Source of the DNA: Verrucomicrobia bacterium UBA1412
Lineage (GTDB): Bacteria > Verrucomicrobiota > Verrucomicrobiia > Limisphaerales > UBA1412
Reading direction: 5' to 3'
DNA length: 9,164 nt
NCBI GenBank assembly: GCA_002305615.1
Contig: DBPU01000062.1
Span: 1 to 9,164 of the forward strand
The notes below the pieces were generated by a model that was given only the letters and a program-made list of their open reading frames with translations, was not told the origin of the DNA and did no database searches. The position numbers and the translations under genes are program-made. Below, piece by piece: positions 7,495-9,164 of the stretch (position 1 is its first letter; each line of letters opens with the position of its first letter).

Positions 7495-7940
7495 CAGATT
7501 TTGATCTTCGCGATCAGTTTGCGAATTTTCCCCTCGCCGATAATTGGCGCATGGGGGTCTTCGGGATAGATGATGGCGAACTGACCCGGCAGAAGGTCGA
7601 TGAAGAGGCTCGGGGTATCGGAGTAGAGGGCCATGTCGCAATCTTTGCTGAAATCCTGCGTCTTATTCTTGAGCTCGGAGGGAGCCAGCCAGCCGATCCG
7701 TTCCTTGCCCGAAAGGAGGACATGAACGTCGATATATTTGCGGTGAACTTCCAGCGGGCGCTTCTCCGGCGGCTCGCCCTCGACATCCATGTAGTTGATA
7801 AAGAGGTTATCGCCGTCGAGCTCGATGCGGCCCGGTTCTTTTTGGCTGAAGTCCGTGGCTTTGACGTAACTGAAAAGCTTTTTGAATGCCGGGTGAAATG
7901 CCTCGGCCCGCGCGCTGTCTTCTAAAGTTGAGATGATCAT
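7494..7940 (-). CDS. YhcH/YjgK/YiaL (DUF386) family protein
   Basis: This 148-residue protein belongs to the cupin-like YhcH/YjgK/YiaL family, small cytoplasmic beta-barrel proteins often found with sugar or sialic-acid catabolism genes and sometimes called beta-galactosidase subunit beta (EbgC relatives). The family pattern is clear: LEVHRKYIDVHVLLSGKERI (63-82, with E64, H66, H73), a charged stretch with D97 and D100, then LLPGQFAIIYPEDPHAP (116-132, H130) and a basic KIRKLIAKIKI tail. The conserved His and acidic residues are probable metal or substrate ligands in the family. The length is typical (about 150). It is the first gene of a two-gene leftward operon with the DUF2520 protein, preceded by a plausible sigma70 promoter at 7962-7990. 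The predicted transcript leader is short (about 15 nt), A-rich, with only AGG at a distance as ribosome site. No sugar-catabolism gene is in view, so the physiological substrate is open. Confidence 0.9.
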   Translation of the reverse strand: MIISTLEDSARAEAFHPAFKKLFSYVKATDFSQKEPGRIELDGDNLFINYMDVEGEPPEKRPLEVHRKYIDVHVLLSGKERIGWLAPSELKNKTQDFSKDCDMALYSDTPSLFIDLLPGQFAIIYPEDPHAPIIGEGKIRKLIAKIKI

Positions 7941-7961
7941 TTTTTTCTACGACCTGCGAAA

Positions 7962-7990
7962 ATTTTAAACGCTCTTTCGTAGCCCTTCAA
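7962..7990 (-). promoter_or_regulatory. Sigma70-like promoter for the YhcH-DUF2520 operon
   Basis: On the minus strand TTGAAG (complement of 7985-7990) is followed by exactly 17 bp and TAAAAT (complement of 7962-7967). That is four of six and five of six consensus bases at ideal spacing. Transcription would start near 7955, about 15 nt before the ATG at 7940. The call is by eye, not experimentally supported. Confidence 0.5.
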
Positions 7991-8004
7991 GTTTTCCCGC
8001 TCTC

Positions 8005-8033
8005 TTGACAAAAAAGAGGCGCGGCTGTACTTT
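8005..8033 (+). promoter_or_regulatory. Sigma70-like promoter for the metal-efflux locus
   Basis: A perfect -35 box TTGACA (8005-8010) is separated by exactly 17 bp from TACTTT (8028-8033), which keeps the first two and last bases of the -10 consensus. Transcription would begin near 8040. Its -35 lies only 14 bp from the -35 of the divergent promoter (7985-7990), so one bound regulator could control both. I see no obvious MerR-type dyad in the spacer. Confidence 0.5.
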
Positions 8034-8088
8034 CTCAGCCATGTCGAACGTCGGCGAAAATAGGATTTCAGGCCACAGACGGCTCGCA

Positions 8089-8469
8089 ATGGTGAAATTT
8101 GCGGGACGGTGTGTCTTGTCTCTTTTTTTGCTGGGGGTTCTCTTTTTCCTGCCGTTGCATCTGGCGGCCAGTTGCCATCACGGCTCCCGCACAGAAAACG
8201 GCCATTCTTTGCAAACGGTATCTTCCTGTGACCGGGTGCATTCCCATCATGAGCATGAGCATTCCTGCCCAAGTGTTCATGAGGCCTTTGTGGTTCGGGG
8301 TGTATTCGTGGCTCACTTGGAAGGTCTGCTCCCTCCGGATATTCCTTCAGTAGAATGCGCTGCTATCCCGTATCCTGTGCTTCTCTTTTATGAAACCGAG
8401 CCGATCGCTCCGGTCGGCGTCTCCTCCAATCGGATTCGGTTCTCGCTTCGTCTTCCTCTTCTCATCTGA
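8089..8469 (+). CDS. Exported Cys/His-rich small protein, putative periplasmic metal-binding
   Basis: I do not recognise a named family. From ATG8089 the product is 126 residues. A short basic start (MVKFAGR) and a hydrophobic core (about 8-24) form a Sec signal peptide ending near LHLAAS, with Cys29 immediately after; a lipoprotein site there would be atypical. The mature N-terminus is rich in metal-ligand residues: CHH (29-31), C47, HSHHEHEH (51-58), C60 and H64. The C-terminal 60 residues (from about FVVRGVFVAHLE) have no recognised motif and end RLPLLI. A start at 8041 would add 16 residues, and would be nearly leaderless given the promoter at 8005-8033. I prefer 8089 because it gives a compact signal peptide and the extra codons look unlike coding sequence. 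The TTG at 8005 is the -35 box itself. Being next to a CusB/CzcB-like adaptor suggests binding of Cu, Zn, Co or Ni in the periplasm (inference). Confidence 0.7.
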   Translation: MVKFAGRCVLSLFLLGVLFFLPLHLAASCHHGSRTENGHSLQTVSSCDRVHSHHEHEHSCPSVHEAFVVRGVFVAHLEGLLPPDIPSVECAAIPYPVLLFYETEPIAPVGVSSNRIRFSLRLPLLI

Positions 8470-8500
8470 TTTCAGATTTCTTCCCGGTTTTCCCTGAAAC

Positions 8501-8555
8501 GGCCCAAGGGCAATTTATGCGGTAGAATTCCGCAGCTTTTCCGTTGCCCCCGGCC
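8501..8555 (+). other. Nested stem-loop in the leader of the adaptor gene
   Basis: In the 121-nt gap before the adaptor gene, three nested complementary pairs are visible. The outer pair is GGCC (8501-8504) with GGCC (8552-8555), the middle pair is GGGCAA (8508-8513) with TTGCCC (8544-8549), and the inner pair is TGCGG (8518-8522) with CCGCA (8530-8534). They would form an interrupted hairpin in RNA. It is followed by a purine-rich, A-rich stretch rather than a T run, so it does not look like a standard terminator. It could shape mRNA processing or relative expression of the two genes. No known riboswitch was recognised. Confidence 0.4.
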
Positions 8556-8590
8556 TCATTGAAGAAATAGAGATTTAAGAAGAAAAGAAG

Positions 8591-9164
8591 ATGAAAAATA
8601 AATTTAGAAAATTGAATAAGAATTACAGATTCTACGGTCTGTGCGTTGCCCTGGCGCTTATCCTGGGCGCGGGTTGCTCGGATCGCTCCCATCCCGCAGG
8701 TGAAGAAGAAACTCATGCCGATACAGCTGAGCATGAAGGAGAGGAGGGCGTCCAGTTCAGCCCGGAGCAGCAGGAGCGGCTGGGACTGGAGTTTGGTGAA
8801 GCGCGCATGATGAACTTGAGCGAGCGCATCCGGGTTCCTGCCTGGGTGGAGCTTCCGCCTGCGGGCACGGCGACGATCAAAGCCGGCGTGGAAGGGGTGC
8901 TGATAGAGCTGGCCGAGGGCTTGGCACCGGGACGGCAGGTTCGGCAGGGAGAGGTTCTGGGAAAAATACGGCCTTTGGTCTCCGCCATGGATATCAGTGA
9001 ACTGGAGGCGGGCTACCTCAAAGCACGCGCCGCCTGGGAGCAGAGTCAGACGAATTACGCGCGAACAGAGAAGCTTTTTGCCTCGGGCGCTAAATCCCAG
9101 AGAGAATGGGAAGAAGCCCGGCTGGCTCTCTCCATTGCCCAGGCGGATTGGGAGAAAGCCCTTG
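8591..9164 (+). CDS. Efflux RND periplasmic adaptor lipoprotein, CusB/CzcB-like (partial, C-terminus outside window)
   Basis: This is the membrane-fusion (HlyD/CusB-type) component that would link an inner-membrane RND pump to an outer-membrane channel, probably for heavy-metal cations. The window holds 191 codons. The N-terminus has a basic start, a hydrophobic helix and a lipobox-like LGAGC with Cys29, so it should be a lipid-anchored periplasmic protein. A short acidic and His-containing linker follows (GEEETHADTAEHEGEEG, about 37-53), as is common in cation-type adaptors, then FSPEQQERLGLEFGEA. The first half of the barrel-sandwich (lipoyl-like) domain is seen around 95-127 (IKAGVEGVLIELAEGLAPG, GEVLGKI). 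A coiled-coil hairpin arm begins at about 134 (ELEAGYLKARAAWEQ, then EKLFASGAKSQREWEEA). The ATG at 8591 follows a purine-rich AAGAAG. Given its order after the Cys/His-rich protein, a pump gene and possibly an outer-membrane factor are expected downstream. Confidence 0.9.
   Translation, partial: MKNKFRKLNKNYRFYGLCVALALILGAGCSDRSHPAGEEETHADTAEHEGEEGVQFSPEQQERLGLEFGEARMMNLSERIRVPAWVELPPAGTATIKAGVEGVLIELAEGLAPGRQVRQGEVLGKIRPLVSAMDISELEAGYLKARAAWEQSQTNYARTEKLFASGAKSQREWEEARLALSIAQADWEKAL

Noticed and set aside
7937..8272. 111-codon minus-strand frame overlapping the divergent promoter region
   Set aside because: It covers both promoters and the start of the Cys/His-rich gene; the translation is low-complexity, Arg/Lys-rich and without a ribosome site.

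Overview
The window looks like chromosomal DNA from a Gram-negative bacterium. It has an RND/MMPL exporter, a lipoprotein of the CusB/CzcB type and signal peptides, all of which imply an inner membrane plus periplasm. Coding regions are moderately GC-rich and start codons include GTG. The gene content (quinolinate synthase, RecJ, a large MMPL protein beside fmt, a DUF2520 Rossmann protein and a YhcH-family protein) would fit a deep-branching Gram-negative lineage such as the PVC group, Omnitrophota or relatives. That placement is only an impression; nothing here fixes the taxon.

Layout from left to right. (1) The N-terminal 233 residues of nadA (quinolinate synthase) run leftward and leave the window at base 1. 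(2) An AT-rich divergent spacer separates nadA from a rightward cluster: recJ (ssDNA exonuclease), a 907-aa RND/MMPL-type exporter after 61 nt, and fmt (Met-tRNA formyltransferase) 17 nt further on. The spacing suggests co-transcription, certainly for the last two. (3) A 200-nt convergent spacer carries five different perfect hairpins in a row, the most unusual structural feature of the window. (4) A leftward two-gene operon follows, with a YhcH/YjgK/YiaL-family protein first and a Rossmann/DUF2520 protein second. Its stop and start overlap by one base (TGATG). (5) A compact divergent promoter region has two 17-bp-spaced sigma70-like promoters facing away from each other with only 14 bp between their -35 boxes. 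(6) A rightward heavy-metal-type efflux locus begins there: a small exported Cys/His-rich protein, a 121-nt leader with a nested stem-loop, and the first 191 residues of a lipoprotein periplasmic adaptor (CusB/CzcB-like), which runs off the right edge.

Functionally, most of the window is housekeeping: NAD synthesis, DNA repair, translation initiation and envelope lipid export. The right end enters what is probably a cation-efflux operon in which a periplasmic His-rich protein precedes the tripartite pump. No rRNA, tRNA, CRISPR array, insertion sequence or phage gene was seen. The least described items are the hairpin array, the Cys/His-rich preprotein with its leader, and the coupled YhcH-DUF2520 pair.
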